Below, in pieces: positions 1 to 9,535 of a stretch of 64,000 nt of DNA. Origin of the DNA: Comamonadaceae bacterium. Lineage in GTDB: Bacteria; Pseudomonadota; Gammaproteobacteria; Burkholderiales; Burkholderiaceae_C. The stretch lies in NCBI GenBank assembly GCA_027488115.1, contig JAIYCG010000020.1, positions 42,956 through 106,955 on the forward strand. Reading direction: 5' to 3'. The notes below the pieces were generated by a model, which was not told the origin of the DNA, made no database searches, and saw only the letters and a list, made by a program, of their open reading frames with translations. Within the stretch, counting starts at the first letter, position 1, and every line of letters starts with the position of its first letter. A program made the translations under genes and the position numbers.

Positions 1-309
1 TTGCGTGAGTTCGATGGCGAAACCTATGTCATGGAGCGCGCATTGGTGCCTGACGTTTCTTTGGTCAAAGCTTGGCGTGCCGACAAATCTGGCAACTTGC
101 AATTCCGCCTCACGGCGCGCAACTTCAACCCCGCTGTGGCCATGGCGGGCAAGTTGTGCATTGTGGAAGTTGAGGAGATTGTCGAAACAGGCGACATGAT
201 TCCCGATCAAATTCATTTGCCAGGAATTTATGTGCACCGTTTGGTGCTCAACAAGCACCCTGAAAAACGCATTGAAAAACGCACCATCACAGAGAAAGCA
301 GGAGTCTAA
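1..309 (+). CDS. scoA: 3-oxoacid CoA-transferase subunit A, C-terminal part (5' end outside window)
   Basis: This is the last 102 codons of the A subunit of a succinyl-CoA:3-ketoacid (3-oxoadipate type) CoA-transferase. The enzyme moves CoA from succinyl-CoA to a 3-oxoacid in the cytoplasm. The segment contains the conserved stretch [13 protein letters not shown] followed by [12 protein letters not shown], and the subunit's usual tail ([17 protein letters not shown]). The TTG at base 1 is internal, so the gene is cut by the window edge. It lies two bases upstream of the B subunit gene in the same direction, as expected for a heterodimeric enzyme. The choice between the acetoacetate and 3-oxoadipate enzymes cannot be made from this piece. 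Confidence 0.9.
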   Translation: MREFDGETYVMERALVPDVSLVKAWRADKSGNLQFRLTARNFNPAVAMAGKLCIVEVEEIVETGDMIPDQIHLPGIYVHRLVLNKHPEKRIEKRTITEKAGV

Positions 310-311
310 GC

Positions 312-953
312 ATGAGCTGGAGTCAAGACCAAATGGCGGCACGTGCCGCACACGAATTGCAAGACGGCTTCTATGTGAATCTGGGCATTGGTATTCCCAC
401 TTTGGTGGCCAACCACGTGCCCAGCAACATTGAAGTGTGGCTGCAGTCAGAAAACGGCATGCTGGGCATTGGTCCGTTTCCTACTGAAGATGAAGTCGAC
501 GCCGACCTGATCAACGCGGGCAAGCAAACCGTGACCACCATCAAGGGCACCTCTATTTTTGGCAGCCACGACAGCTTCGCCATGATTCGGGGCGGCAAAA
601 TCAATTTGTCCATTTTGGGCGCCATGCAAGTGAGCGAAAAGGGCGATCTGGCCAACTGGATGATTCCGGGCAAGATGGTCAAGGGCATGGGCGGCGCCAT
701 GGATTTGGTGGCGGGTGTGAAGCGTGTCATTATTTTGATGGAACACGTGGCCAAGAAAAAAGACGGCACCGAAGATTTGAAAATTTTGAAGCAGTGCACA
801 TTGCCTTTAACAGGTGTGGGCGTTGTCGATCGAATCATCACCGATTTGGCTGTCATGGATGTGGTGCCTGAAGGCTTGAAGGTCATTGAGTTGGCCCCGG
901 GCGTGACGCAAGAATTTTTGCAAAGCAAAACAGGCTGCCCCCTGGTCTTCTGA
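312..953 (+). CDS. scoB: 3-oxoacid CoA-transferase subunit B
   Basis: The protein has 213 residues, the usual length of the B subunit of succinyl-CoA:3-oxoacid CoA-transferase. It carries [12 protein letters not shown] near the N-terminus and the motif [12 protein letters not shown], which holds the glutamate that forms the covalent CoA thioester in this family. Further downstream are [27 protein letters not shown] pieces typical of the family. It follows scoA directly, and its TGA overlaps the ATG of the next gene by one base (TGATG), so the three genes are probably translated from one message. The partner identity is certain. The physiological substrate, acetoacetate or 3-oxoadipate, remains open. 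Confidence 0.95.
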   Translation: MSWSQDQMAARAAHELQDGFYVNLGIGIPTLVANHVPSNIEVWLQSENGMLGIGPFPTEDEVDADLINAGKQTVTTIKGTSIFGSHDSFAMIRGGKINLSILGAMQVSEKGDLANWMIPGKMVKGMGGAMDLVAGVKRVIILMEHVAKKKDGTEDLKILKQCTLPLTGVGVVDRIITDLAVMDVVPEGLKVIELAPGVTQEFLQSKTGCPLVF

Positions 954-2020
954 TGAAACAATTCAAAATTGCATGCATCCCTGGCGATGGCATTGGCAAA
1001 GAAGTCATCCCTGCATCCCAAGTTGTGCTTGAGGCGTTGGCGCAAGGACACAATGAGTTTGATTTTGAATTCACTTCGTTTGATTGGGGGGGTGATTACT
1101 ACCGCCAACATGGTGTGATGATGCCCGCCGATGGGCTTGAAGCCTTGCGTCCCATGGATGCCATTTTGTTTGGTTCAGCAGGCGACCCACAAATTCCCGA
1201 TCACATCACGCTGTGGGGACTGCGTCTGAAAATTTGCCAAGGCTTCGATCAGTATGCCAATGTGCGACCCACGCGAATTTTGCCCGGCATTGATGCACCC
1301 TTAAAGCGATGTACACCAGAGCAACTGAACTGGGTCATTGTTCGTGAAAATTCCGAAGGTGAATATGCGGGTGTCGGCGGAAGGGCGCACCAAGGTCATC
1401 CCATTGAAGTGGCCACCGATGTGTCCATGATGACCCGTGTGGGCGTTCAGCGCATCATGCGATATGCCTTCAAGTTGGCTCAATCTAGGCCACGCAAGTT
1501 ACTGACTGTGGTGACCAAATCTAACGCTCAGCGTCATGCCATGGTCATGTGGGATGAAATTGCCAAAGAGGTGAGTGCCGAGTTTCCAGATGTGCATTGG
1601 GACAAAGAACTGGTAGACGCCTGCACGGCGCGCATGGTGAACCGGCCTGCAAGCTTAGATACCTTGGTGGCGACCAACTTGCATGCAGATATTTTGAGCG
1701 ACTTGGCTGCCGCTTTGGCTGGTAGCTTGGGCATTGCACCCACTGGCAACATTGACCCTGAACGACGCTTCCCCTCGATGTTTGAGCCCATCCATGGCTC
1801 TGCCTTTGACATTATGGGAAAAGGTCTCGCAAACCCTATTGGCAGTTTTTGGAGTTGTGTGATGATGTTGGAACACATCGGTTTGGATCAGCAGGCCCAG
1901 CGTCTGATGCAGGCCATTGAGGTTGTGACTGCCAACCCCAAGTTGCACACCCGCGACTTAGGCGGAAACGCCAACATGCAACAAGTGACCGAGGCGGTGT
2001 GCCACATGCTTAAGCATTAG
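953..2020 (+). CDS. tartrate dehydrogenase / D-malate dehydrogenase-type decarboxylating dehydrogenase
   Basis: A 355-residue member of the isocitrate/isopropylmalate dehydrogenase family, which uses NAD and a divalent metal to oxidise and decarboxylate 2-hydroxyacids. It opens with the family start KIACIPGDGIGKEV. It has the ENSEGEYAGVGG segment, the lysine-containing KSNAQRHAM segment and the nucleotide-site region MFEPIHGSAFDIMGKGLANP. The residue pattern and length match the TtuC/DmlA group (tartrate, D-malate) better than LeuB. The start overlaps the scoB stop, so it belongs to the same operon, and a Bug-type carboxylate-binding protein follows. I infer a role in dicarboxylate use; the exact substrate cannot be read from sequence. 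Confidence 0.85.
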   Translation: MKQFKIACIPGDGIGKEVIPASQVVLEALAQGHNEFDFEFTSFDWGGDYYRQHGVMMPADGLEALRPMDAILFGSAGDPQIPDHITLWGLRLKICQGFDQYANVRPTRILPGIDAPLKRCTPEQLNWVIVRENSEGEYAGVGGRAHQGHPIEVATDVSMMTRVGVQRIMRYAFKLAQSRPRKLLTVVTKSNAQRHAMVMWDEIAKEVSAEFPDVHWDKELVDACTARMVNRPASLDTLVATNLHADILSDLAAALAGSLGIAPTGNIDPERRFPSMFEPIHGSAFDIMGKGLANPIGSFWSCVMMLEHIGLDQQAQRLMQAIEVVTANPKLHTRDLGGNANMQQVTEAVCHMLKH

Positions 2021-2054
2021 AAAATTTCAACATCACCGTGATGCAGGAGACAAA

Positions 2055-3032
2055 ATGGCAAAGAAAACAAAGTTTTGGTTGAGTGCAGTGGGTCTGAGTT
2101 TGGCAAGTTTGTTGCCCCAACAAGCAACGGCGCAAGCCATGCCAGCGTGCCCTGAGAAAAACGTCATGTATTGGCAGGCGTTCCCTCCCGGTGGTGAATC
2201 TGATTTGTCGGCCAGGCACCAGCAAGTGGTGCTCAAAAAGAAATGCAGCGCCATTGATACCATCATTCAATACAAAGCCGGTGCAGGCGGCGGTTTGATG
2301 TGGGCCCAAATGAACAATCTGCCAGGTGATGGCCTCAATGTGGTGGGCATCAATTTGCCGCACATTGTGTTTCAGCCCATCGAAGGTGAAGTTCAATACA
2401 AAACGGCCGACATCACCCCCGTCTTTTGGTTTCATTACACCCCCGACGTGTTGGTGGTGCCTGAAAGCAGCCCCATCAAAAACTTCGCAGAGTTCATTGC
2501 TGCGGCCAAACAATCACCCGGCAAAATGAACCTGGGCGGCTCTGGCTTGAACTCTGCCAACCATGCTGCGCATGAACGTTTGAATGCGGCCTTTGGCATC
2601 AAGAGTACCTATGTGCCCTACAAAGGCACAGGCGACATGTCGATGGCTGTGGTGGGGGCCCAAATTGATGGCGCGGTCACCTACACACCCTTCGCCATTG
2701 CCAATCGCGGCAAAGTGCGCGCCTTGGCGGTGGCCATGGAAAAACGCCACCCCCTCATGCCCACGGTGCCCACCTTCAGAGAGTTGGGTGTCGATTGGAT
2801 TGACGGCGCTTACCGTGGTGTAGGCGTTCCCAAATCAACCTCACCCGAGGCCCGCAAAAAATTGTCAGACATGTGGCTGGCCCTGAACAACGATCCTGAA
2901 ATGAAAGAGCTGGCTGCCAAGAGTGGCTTTGAGTTGGTCAACATTGGCACCGATCAAATGGACGCCTTCATGAAAGAGCGCATTGCGCTTTACATTGAAG
3001 GCGCCAAGCGATTGGGCTTGGGTAAGAAGTAA
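2055..3032 (+). CDS. Bug family (TctC-like) tripartite tricarboxylate transporter substrate-binding protein
   Basis: A 325-residue periplasmic solute-binding protein of the Bug/TctC family. It has a signal peptide of about 26 residues (KK, hydrophobic core, QATAQA cleavage region) and the family segments FPPGGESD, YKAGAGGG and the NLGGSG/VPYKGTGDM pocket motifs. These proteins capture carboxylates in the periplasm and pass them to a TctAB permease or to sensors. No TctA or TctB gene is present in the window, so this is an orphan binding protein, as is common in Comamonadaceae and Bordetella. An AGGAGA ribosome site lies just before the ATG. It ends base-to-base with the converging gabD. The ligand may be the substrate of the preceding dehydrogenase; that is inference. 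Confidence 0.92.
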   Translation: MAKKTKFWLSAVGLSLASLLPQQATAQAMPACPEKNVMYWQAFPPGGESDLSARHQQVVLKKKCSAIDTIIQYKAGAGGGLMWAQMNNLPGDGLNVVGINLPHIVFQPIEGEVQYKTADITPVFWFHYTPDVLVVPESSPIKNFAEFIAAAKQSPGKMNLGGSGLNSANHAAHERLNAAFGIKSTYVPYKGTGDMSMAVVGAQIDGAVTYTPFAIANRGKVRALAVAMEKRHPLMPTVPTFRELGVDWIDGAYRGVGVPKSTSPEARKKLSDMWLALNNDPEMKELAAKSGFELVNIGTDQMDAFMKERIALYIEGAKRLGLGKK

Positions 3033-4511
3033 TTATTTCAAAATATCGCCCATGCAAAGGTACTTCATCTCGAGGTACTCTTCCATGCCGTGGTGTGAGC
3101 CTTCGCGGCCCAAGCCCGATTGCTTCACGCCACCGAAAGGCACATGCTCGGTGGCAATGATGCCCACGTTGATGCCCACCATGCCATATTCCAATGCTTC
3201 GCTCACGCGGTAAATGCGGCCTATGTCGCGACTGTAAAAATAGCTGGCCAAACCAAACTCGGTGTTGTTGGCTGCATCAATGGCTTCTTGTTCTGTTTTG
3301 AACTTGAACACGGGTGCGAAGGGACCAAAGGTTTCTTCACGTGCACACAACATGTCTGACGTGGCATTGCCAATGACGGTGGGTTCAAAGAACTGGCCAT
3401 TCAAGGCTTTGCCGCCAGCCAACACCACACCGCCCTTGGCCTTGGCGTCTTCCACGTGGCGCGTCACTTTTTCCAAAGCAGCCGGTTCAATGAGCGGGCC
3501 CTGAACCACGCCATCTTCAAAGCCGTTGCCCACTTTCAAAGCTTTTACTTTGGCGGCAAACTTTTGCACAAACGTGTCGTACACCGACTCTTGCACATAG
3601 ATGCGGTTGGCGCACACGCAAGTCTGACCGGCGTTGCGGTACTTGCTGGCCATGGCACCCTCTACGGCGCTGTCAATGTCGGCATCGTCAAACACAATGA
3701 AGGGGGCATTGCCGCCCAATTCAAGCGACAATTTTTTCACAGTGGGTGCCGATTGCGCCATCAAGATGCGGCCCACTTCGGTACTGCCGGTAAAGCTAAT
3801 GTGGCGAACAATGTCGCTTGCGCAGAAGACTTTGCCTGCGGCAATGCTGTTGTCTGAATCGGCGGTGAGAAGGTTGATGACACCCGCAGGGATGCCAGCA
3901 CGCAAAGCCAATTCGCCAGCAGCCAAGGCCGTGAGCGGTGTGAGCTCGGCGGGTTTGATGACCACCGTACAACCAGCCGCCAAAGCGGGAGCCACTTTGC
4001 GGGTGATCATGGCCAGAGGAAAATTCCAGGGTGTGATGGCGGCGCACACGCCGATGGGTTGCTTAATGACCGTCAGGCGACGGGTGTTGTCAAACTGGGG
4101 CAATGTTTCGCCATTGACGCGTTTGGCTTCTTCGGCATACCACTCTACAAAGCTGGCGCCGTACATCACTTCGCCTTTGGCTTCTGCAAAGGGCTTGCCT
4201 TGCTCGGCTGTCATGATGCGGCCCAAGTCTTCAACGTTGGCCATCAGCAGGTCGTACCACTTGCGCAGCAAAATGCTGCGTTCTTTGCCAGTTTTGCCGC
4301 GCCAAGCGGGCAGGGCTGCATTGGCGGCCGCAATGGCTTGCTCGGCCTCAGCCGCGCCTAAGTTGGCCACATCGGCTAATTTGGCGCCTGTGGCGGGGTC
4401 ATTGATGTCAAAACGGCTATTGCCTTTGACCCACTGGCCATTCACCAGAGCGTCTGTTCTAAGGAGTGAGGGGTCTTTGAGCAAGGCCAAAGGGGAGGTT
4501 TTCATGTCCAT
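3033..4511 (-). CDS. gabD: succinate-semialdehyde dehydrogenase (NADP-dependent type)
   Basis: A 492-residue aldehyde dehydrogenase of the GabD group, which oxidises succinate (or glutarate) semialdehyde to the diacid in the cytoplasm. The general-base Glu264 sits in LSLELGG and the catalytic Cys298 in GQTCVC. The second cysteine, Cys300, gives the C-x-C pair described for bacterial GabD. Other marks are TPWNFPLAMITRK (cofactor pocket) and FTGSTEVGR. AGGAGA stands four bases before the chosen ATG; a second ATG two codons in is possible. The gene runs opposite to its neighbours. The start is 98 bases from the alaS start, so the two genes diverge. Glutarate semialdehyde activity cannot be excluded. 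Confidence 0.93.
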   Translation of the reverse strand: MDMKTSPLALLKDPSLLRTDALVNGQWVKGNSRFDINDPATGAKLADVANLGAAEAEQAIAAANAALPAWRGKTGKERSILLRKWYDLLMANVEDLGRIMTAEQGKPFAEAKGEVMYGASFVEWYAEEAKRVNGETLPQFDNTRRLTVIKQPIGVCAAITPWNFPLAMITRKVAPALAAGCTVVIKPAELTPLTALAAGELALRAGIPAGVINLLTADSDNSIAAGKVFCASDIVRHISFTGSTEVGRILMAQSAPTVKKLSLELGGNAPFIVFDDADIDSAVEGAMASKYRNAGQTCVCANRIYVQESVYDTFVQKFAAKVKALKVGNGFEDGVVQGPLIEPAALEKVTRHVEDAKAKGGVVLAGGKALNGQFFEPTVIGNATSDMLCAREETFGPFAPVFKFKTEQEAIDAANNTEFGLASYFYSRDIGRIYRVSEALEYGMVGINVGIIATEHVPFGGVKQSGLGREGSHHGMEEYLEMKYLCMGDILK

Positions 4512-4538
4512 GGGGTCTCCTGGGGTAATTTTGAAAGC

Positions 4539-4566
4539 TTGGAAGCTGTGCTTGCAATCTTATAAT
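4539..4566 (+). promoter_or_regulatory. sigma70 promoter of alaS
   Basis: TTGGAA at 4539-4544 and a perfect TATAAT at 4561-4566 are separated by 16 bases. They lie in the divergent gabD-alaS gap and predict a transcript start near 4573, giving a leader of about 37 bases before the alaS ATG. Confidence 0.65.
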
Positions 4567-4609
4567 GGAAAGTTGAGCCCAGTTTGGCTTTCTTAAAGAT
4601 ACCCCTGTC

Positions 4610-7234
4610 ATGAGCACACCTGTTATTTCCGTTGCTGAAATTCGCAAAACATTCTTAGACTTTTTTGCGTCCAAAGGCCACACCGTGGTGGCCTCTAGCC
4701 CCTTGGTACCTGGCAACGATCCCACCTTGATGTTCACCAACTCGGGCATGGTTCAGTTCAAAGATGTGTTCTTGGGGACAGACAAACGCAGTTATGTGCG
4801 CGCCGCTTCCGTTCAGGCTTGTTTGCGCGCAGGCGGCAAGCACAACGATTTGGAAAATGTGGGTTACACCGCGCGTCATCACACCTTTTTTGAAATGTTG
4901 GGCAACTGGAGCTTTGGCGATTACTTCAAGCGTGACAGCTTGAAATGGGCGTGGGAACTTTTGACGCAAGTTTACAAATTACCCGCCGACAAACTGTGGG
5001 CCACCGTCTACATTGAAGACGACGAAGCCTATGACATTTGGACGAAAGAAATTGGCTTGCCACCTGAGCGCGTGGTGCGCATTGGCGACAACAAAGGTGG
5101 ACGCTACATGTCCGACAATTTCTGGATGATGGCCGACACCGGGCCTTGTGGTCCTTGCTCAGAAATTTTTTACGACCATGGACCCGAGATCGCAGGCGGC
5201 CCGCCTGGTAGCCCCGAGCAAGACGGCGATCGTTACATTGAAATTTGGAACAACGTGTTCATGCAGTTTGACATGCAGCCCGACGGCAGCGTGAAGAACT
5301 TGCCTGCACCTTGCGTAGACACCGGCATGGGTCTGGAGCGCCTAGCCGCCATTCTTCAGCACGTGCACAGCAACTACGAAATCGATATTTTTGACTCACT
5401 GATTCAAGCAGCATCGCGCGAAACCGGTTGCACCGATTTGCAAAACAAGTCTTTGCGGGTGATTGCAGACCACATTCGAGCGACCGCATTCTTGGTGAGC
5501 GATGGTGTGGTGCCCAGCAACGAAGGCCGTGGCTATGTACAGCGCCGCATTGTGCGCCGAGCCATTCGCCATGGTTACAAATTAGGCCAAAAGACGCCGT
5601 TCTTCCATAAGTTGGTGCCCGATTTGGTCAAGCTGATGGGCGCCGCCTATCCCAGCTTGGCATCCCAAGAAAAACGCATCACCGATATTTTGAAAGCCGA
5701 GGAAGAGCGCTTCTTTGAAACGCTTGAAGTCGGCATGCAAATTTTGGATGCTGCCCTTGAAGGCGGCGTCAAAGTGTTGCCTGGTGAAGTCGCATTTAAA
5801 TTGCACGACACTTATGGTTTTCCTTTGGACTTGTCAGCCGACGTTTGCCGCGAGCGAGATTTGAGTGTGGACGAAGCGGGCTTTGCCACAGCCATGGAAC
5901 GCCAAAAAGCCCAAGCCCGTGCAGCGGGCAAATTCAAAATGGACCGCGCGCTGGAATACACCGGTGCGAGCAATACCTTCGTGGGGTATGACGAACTGCA
6001 AGCCACTGCCAAAGTCTTGGCGCTGTATGTGGATGGCACACCGGTCACAGAACTCAAGGCAGGACAAAACGGCGTGGTGGTCCTCGACACCACCCCCTTC
6101 TACGCAGAGTCTGGTGGCCAAGTAGGCGATCAAGGCTTGCTGCAAACCGCAGGCGCCAAATTTGAAGTGGAAGACACTTTGAAAATCAAAGCTGATGTGT
6201 TTGGACATCACGGCGCATTGACAGAAGGCAGTCTTCAAGTGGGTGACGCTGTTCAAGCACAAGTCAACACTGAATTGCGTACCGCTACCGTTCGCAACCA
6301 CTCAGCCACGCACCTGATGCACAAAGCTTTGCGCGAAGTACTGGGCGACCATGTGCAGCAAAAAGGTTCTTTGGTGAATGCCGAGCGCACGCGCTTTGAT
6401 TTTGCCCACAATGCCCCCATTACCGACGAGCAAATTTTGGCCATCGAAGCCAAAGTGAACCAAGAAATTTGGGCCAACCCCGCCACCCAAGCACGCTTGA
6501 TGGACATTGAGTCTGCTCAGAAAACCGGCGCCATGATGTTGTTTGGTGAAAAGTACGGCGAAACTGTTCGCGTGCTCGACATCGGCTCAAGCCGCGAGTT
6601 GTGTGGTGGCGTTCACGTTCATCGCACTGGCGATATTGGCTTGTTCAAGGTGGTGGCTGAAAGCGGCGTGGCCGCTGGCGTGCGACGCATTGAAGCCGTC
6701 ACTGGCGGTAATGCCTTGGCTTATTTGCAAACCTTGGAAGCGACAGTGTCCAAAGCGGCTGGCAGCCTCAAAGCATCGCCTGCCGAGTTGAACAGCCGCA
6801 TTGCCCAAGTCTTGGACCAAGTGAAATCTTTGGAAAAAGAAATGGCGGCGCTCAAAGGTAAATTGGCTTCATCACAAGGCGATGAGCTCATGACGCAAGC
6901 GGCCGATGTGAAGGGCGTCAAAGTGCTGGCCGCACTGTTGCCAGGCGCAGATGCCAAAACATTGCGCGACACCATGGACAAGTTGAAAGACAAACTGAAA
7001 ACGGCTGTGCTTGTGTTGGCTGCTGTGGATGGCGACAAGGTTCAATTGGCCGCAGGTGTGACGTCAGACACCACTGGCAAAGTGAAGGCGGGCGAGTTGG
7101 TTAACTTTGTGGCTCAGCAAGTGGGCGGCAAAGGCGGCGGCAAGCCTGACATGGCCATGGCAGGTGGTACGGATGCCACTCACCTGAATGCGGCTTTGGG
7201 CAGTGTGCAGGCTTGGGTGACTGAGCGTTTGTGA
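4610..7234 (+). CDS. alaS: alanine--tRNA ligase
   Basis: An 874-residue class II synthetase of full bacterial length that charges tRNA-Ala. The N-terminal catalytic domain begins [15 protein letters not shown] and includes the motif 2 region with [19 protein letters not shown]. The central segment has [15 protein letters not shown]. The editing domain has the zinc site HSATHLMH (from residue 564) and Cys665 in ELCGG. The position after CGG is Val where most homologues have Thr (CGGTH). The C-terminal part ends in the [15 protein letters not shown] region of the C-Ala domain. It is a single-gene unit with its own promoter upstream and a hairpin terminator 49 bases after the stop. Confidence 0.98.
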   Translation: MSTPVISVAEIRKTFLDFFASKGHTVVASSPLVPGNDPTLMFTNSGMVQFKDVFLGTDKRSYVRAASVQACLRAGGKHNDLENVGYTARHHTFFEMLGNWSFGDYFKRDSLKWAWELLTQVYKLPADKLWATVYIEDDEAYDIWTKEIGLPPERVVRIGDNKGGRYMSDNFWMMADTGPCGPCSEIFYDHGPEIAGGPPGSPEQDGDRYIEIWNNVFMQFDMQPDGSVKNLPAPCVDTGMGLERLAAILQHVHSNYEIDIFDSLIQAASRETGCTDLQNKSLRVIADHIRATAFLVSDGVVPSNEGRGYVQRRIVRRAIRHGYKLGQKTPFFHKLVPDLVKLMGAAYPSLASQEKRITDILKAEEERFFETLEVGMQILDAALEGGVKVLPGEVAFKLHDTYGFPLDLSADVCRERDLSVDEAGFATAMERQKAQARAAGKFKMDRALEYTGASNTFVGYDELQATAKVLALYVDGTPVTELKAGQNGVVVLDTTPFYAESGGQVGDQGLLQTAGAKFEVEDTLKIKADVFGHHGALTEGSLQVGDAVQAQVNTELRTATVRNHSATHLMHKALREVLGDHVQQKGSLVNAERTRFDFAHNAPITDEQILAIEAKVNQEIWANPATQARLMDIESAQKTGAMMLFGEKYGETVRVLDIGSSRELCGGVHVHRTGDIGLFKVVAESGVAAGVRRIEAVTGGNALAYLQTLEATVSKAAGSLKASPAELNSRIAQVLDQVKSLEKEMAALKGKLASSQGDELMTQAADVKGVKVLAALLPGADAKTLRDTMDKLKDKLKTAVLVLAAVDGDKVQLAAGVTSDTTGKVKAGELVNFVAQQVGGKGGGKPDMAMAGGTDATHLNAALGSVQAWVTERL

Positions 7235-7282
7235 TTGATCAATGATCAGACCTTTTTGTATCAGTCTGTTGATTTCTGAGAG

Positions 7283-7305
7283 AGCCCCGCAAGGGGCTTT
7301 TTTTT
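7283..7305 (+). terminator. intrinsic terminator after alaS
   Basis: The stem AGCCCC (7283-7288) pairs with GGGGCT (7293-7298) over a four-base GCAA loop, followed by an unbroken run of Ts. It sits 49 bases downstream of the alaS stop. Confidence 0.88.
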
Positions 7306-7365
7306 GGACAGGATTCAACTGAAGTCAAGGCCACTCCAAGGGTATTCCTTAGGGGACTAATTTAT

Positions 7366-7379
7366 TTTTATGCATAAAA
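7366..7379. promoter_or_regulatory. candidate operator: perfect 14-base palindrome at the GntR gene start
   Basis: TTTTATGCATAAAA is a perfect palindrome overlapping the first possible ATG of the GntR-family gene (7370). If translation starts at the second ATG (7388), the palindrome lies in the leader eight bases upstream, a usual place for autoregulation. Binding is inferred, and AT-rich palindromes can arise by chance. Confidence 0.35.
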
Positions 7380-8074
7380 TTAAATTTATGGATAAAAACC
7401 AAAATCCCACAGCCAACGAAATTGCTCTCAACGCTTTGCGCCAAGATGTTTTGTCCTTGGCATTTTTGCCGGGTACCAAACTGAAGGTTGAGCACTTGCA
7501 ACAGTCCTATGGACTTTCTTCCAGCCCTATTCGCGAAGCACTCAACAGACTCACTGAGGAAGGCTTGGTAAAGGCTGATGAGCGCAAAGGTTTTCGGGTT
7601 GCCATGGTGTCAGATGTCGATTTGCAAGACATCACCAACATGCGATTGATGATCGACCTTCCAACTTTAGAGCAGTCCATGAATTCGGGCGATGACAAAT
7701 GGGAGTCAGACGTGATTGCAAGTTTTCATTTGCTAGAAAAACTTGAAAGCAGGTTGCCCGAAGGCCCGGTTGTTCTGAATGCCGAGTGGAGTGCATTGCA
7801 CAGAAGCTTTCACCGCGCCATGATGAGTGCATGCCCTTCAGAGCGCATGGTTCAGACCAGCGGGAGTTTGTTTGATCAAGCCGAACGCTATCGCCACATT
7901 TCTGCCAGGTACAGAACAGTCATCAAGCGCAAAAGCGAAGAGCACAAAGTTTTGATGCGAGCCGTTCTGAAACGTGACATTGCAACGGCACAACAACTGC
8001 ATCAAGAACATGTTTTAAGTACACAAAAAAATGCACTGAAAGCTTTGGCTCAGTGGCATCAAGATGCACATTGA
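7370..8074 (+). CDS. GntR family transcriptional regulator, FadR/FCD subfamily
   Basis: A 234-residue regulator. Residues about 20-75 form the winged helix-turn-helix with the GntR signature YGLSSSPIREALNRLTEEGLVK, and the remainder is an all-helical FCD ligand-binding domain (REEH-type histidines near HRSFHRAMM and HQEHV). FCD regulators usually repress the adjacent catabolic genes until a small organic acid binds. It is first in a same-strand run of five metabolic genes and is very likely their regulator. Two starts are possible, 7370 and 7388 (MDKNQ); neither has a strong ribosome site. The ligand is unknown. Confidence 0.85.
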   Translation: MHKIKFMDKNQNPTANEIALNALRQDVLSLAFLPGTKLKVEHLQQSYGLSSSPIREALNRLTEEGLVKADERKGFRVAMVSDVDLQDITNMRLMIDLPTLEQSMNSGDDKWESDVIASFHLLEKLESRLPEGPVVLNAEWSALHRSFHRAMMSACPSERMVQTSGSLFDQAERYRHISARYRTVIKRKSEEHKVLMRAVLKRDIATAQQLHQEHVLSTQKNALKALAQWHQDAH

Positions 8075-8089
8075 TATTTGGAGAGATTC

Positions 8090-8623
8090 ATGCTGAAAGT
8101 TACCCGCCCAACCCCTTCGCACTTTGGTATCTATGTCACCGATGTCGACAAGATGGTTCATTTTTACAAGACAGTTTTTGGATTGGTTGAAACAGATCGA
8201 GGCGTTGGTAAAACATTCAAAGCGCCCTTGATTTTTTTGAGTGCCAGTCCTGACCAGCATCACCAATTGGTCATTGCCGGTGGCAGGCCGGCAGAGGCTA
8301 CTTTCAGTACGGTGATGCAACTGTCGTTTGCAGTCCCATCTATTCAGCATTTGCGCGATCTTAAAAAAGCAGCCGAAGATCTGGGTGCAAGCCGAGTCTT
8401 GCCCTTAAACCATGGCAATGCTTTGTCTGTTTACTTTGCCGACCCAGAAGGCAACACAGTCGAAATTTACATTGACATGCCCTTCTATATTTCGCAGCCG
8501 CACGGTGATCCTTTGGACTTGTCAAAAGACGATGCCACGCTGCTGCGTGAAACAGAAGCCATCTGCCGAAGCGATCCCAGTTTCAAGCTGATCCAAGACT
8601 GGCAAGCAGCCACTTTCAATTAA
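8090..8623 (+). CDS. VOC superfamily protein (glyoxalase / extradiol dioxygenase-like)
   Basis: A 177-residue protein with two beta-alpha-beta-beta-beta modules. The first begins SHFGIYVTDVDKMVHFYKTVFGLVE and the second ends GNTVEIYIDMPF. Families with this fold place metal ligands at His in the first strand, His at the start of the second module and Glu in the last strand. Here the first His and the last Glu are seen, but the middle position reads MQLSFAV, with no His where extradiol dioxygenases have one. The ATG at 8090 is chosen because GGAGAG precedes it; a TTG twelve bases upstream overlaps that site. The protein may be an isomerase or lyase rather than a ring-cleaving enzyme. The substrate is unknown. 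Confidence 0.8.
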   Translation: MLKVTRPTPSHFGIYVTDVDKMVHFYKTVFGLVETDRGVGKTFKAPLIFLSASPDQHHQLVIAGGRPAEATFSTVMQLSFAVPSIQHLRDLKKAAEDLGASRVLPLNHGNALSVYFADPEGNTVEIYIDMPFYISQPHGDPLDLSKDDATLLRETEAICRSDPSFKLIQDWQAATFN

Positions 8624-8650
8624 CCCTTTTTATCCATCCAGAGAAACAAC

Positions 8651-9517
8651 ATGAAATTACTCTCATTCATTGGCGCAAATGGCCCCACCTTCGGTGCTGT
8701 CGTTGGACAAGACGATGTCGTCGACCTTGGCAAGGAGATGCCGCAACATGCCAACTTGGCTGCATACATTGGTTCCGGTGACTACTTGAAAGCCAAGGAC
8801 CATGTTGCAGGCAAAACGCCTGTAGCCAAATTGAGCCAAATTACTTTCTTGCCTGTTATTCCTGAGCCAGAAAAAATTGTCTGTGCGGTGCGCAATTACA
8901 TGGACCACCACCAGGAAGTTTTAGCGGCCGGCATGCACCGGGAGTTGTCCGAAGAGCCACCTATTTTCTTGCGCGTATGGCGTTCACAAGTGGCTCACAA
9001 CCAGCCCATCATTTGCCCCAATGTGTCCGGAAGTTTGGACTGGGAGGGCGAATTGGCGGTCATCATCGGAAAGCCTGGACGCTTCATCAAGGAAGAAGAT
9101 GCGTTTGACCATGTGGCCGGTTACTCTTGCTACAACGATGGCAGTATTCGGGAATGGCAATTCCATGCCAAGCAAATTGCCTCTGGCAAAAACTTTGAAT
9201 CAACCGGTGGTTTTGGCCCATGGATGGTCACGGCCGATGAAATCAAGCCCAATCAAGAATTGAAATTGATCACGCGTTTGAATGGTGTGGTGGAGCAGTC
9301 AAGCCATACCGGTCACATGATTTTCCCGATTGCCAAGCTCATCAGCTATGCCTCCACCATCTTCACGCTCATGCCAGGAGATGTCATTGCAACGGGAACG
9401 CCTGCTGGGGTGGGTTGGAGTCGCAAGCCACCTAAGTTCATGAAGCCTGGGGATGTGTGCGAAGTCGAAATTGAACACATTGGCACCTTGGTCAATCAAA
9501 TTGCCGCTCAGTCCTAA
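8651..9517 (+). CDS. fumarylacetoacetate hydrolase family protein
   Basis: A 288-residue member of the FAH superfamily, whose enzymes hydrolyse, hydrate or decarboxylate 1,3-diketo acids from aromatic breakdown. The N-terminal small domain is followed by the catalytic domain, with KIVCAVRNYMDHHQE, the metal-binding glutamates in LDWEGELAVIIG, the Asp in SCYNDGSIREWQ, and the closing ATGTPAGVGWSRKPP segment. The family's typical lysine is in KNFESTGGFGPW. It follows the VOC gene and precedes the MDR gene at short spacing. Together they suggest a pathway that opens and cleaves a keto- or hydroxy-substituted ring compound. The specific reaction is not readable from sequence. Confidence 0.88.
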   Translation: MKLLSFIGANGPTFGAVVGQDDVVDLGKEMPQHANLAAYIGSGDYLKAKDHVAGKTPVAKLSQITFLPVIPEPEKIVCAVRNYMDHHQEVLAAGMHRELSEEPPIFLRVWRSQVAHNQPIICPNVSGSLDWEGELAVIIGKPGRFIKEEDAFDHVAGYSCYNDGSIREWQFHAKQIASGKNFESTGGFGPWMVTADEIKPNQELKLITRLNGVVEQSSHTGHMIFPIAKLISYASTIFTLMPGDVIATGTPAGVGWSRKPPKFMKPGDVCEVEIEHIGTLVNQIAAQS

Positions 9518-9535
9518 GACTTCATCGAGCACTTC

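Noticed and set aside
371..1111. Minus-strand open frame opposite scoB
   Set aside because: It is a shadow of scoB and the following gene with no domain features.
3634..4596. Plus-strand 320-codon open frame opposite gabD
   Set aside because: It is antisense to a fully conserved dehydrogenase and has no recognisable motif.
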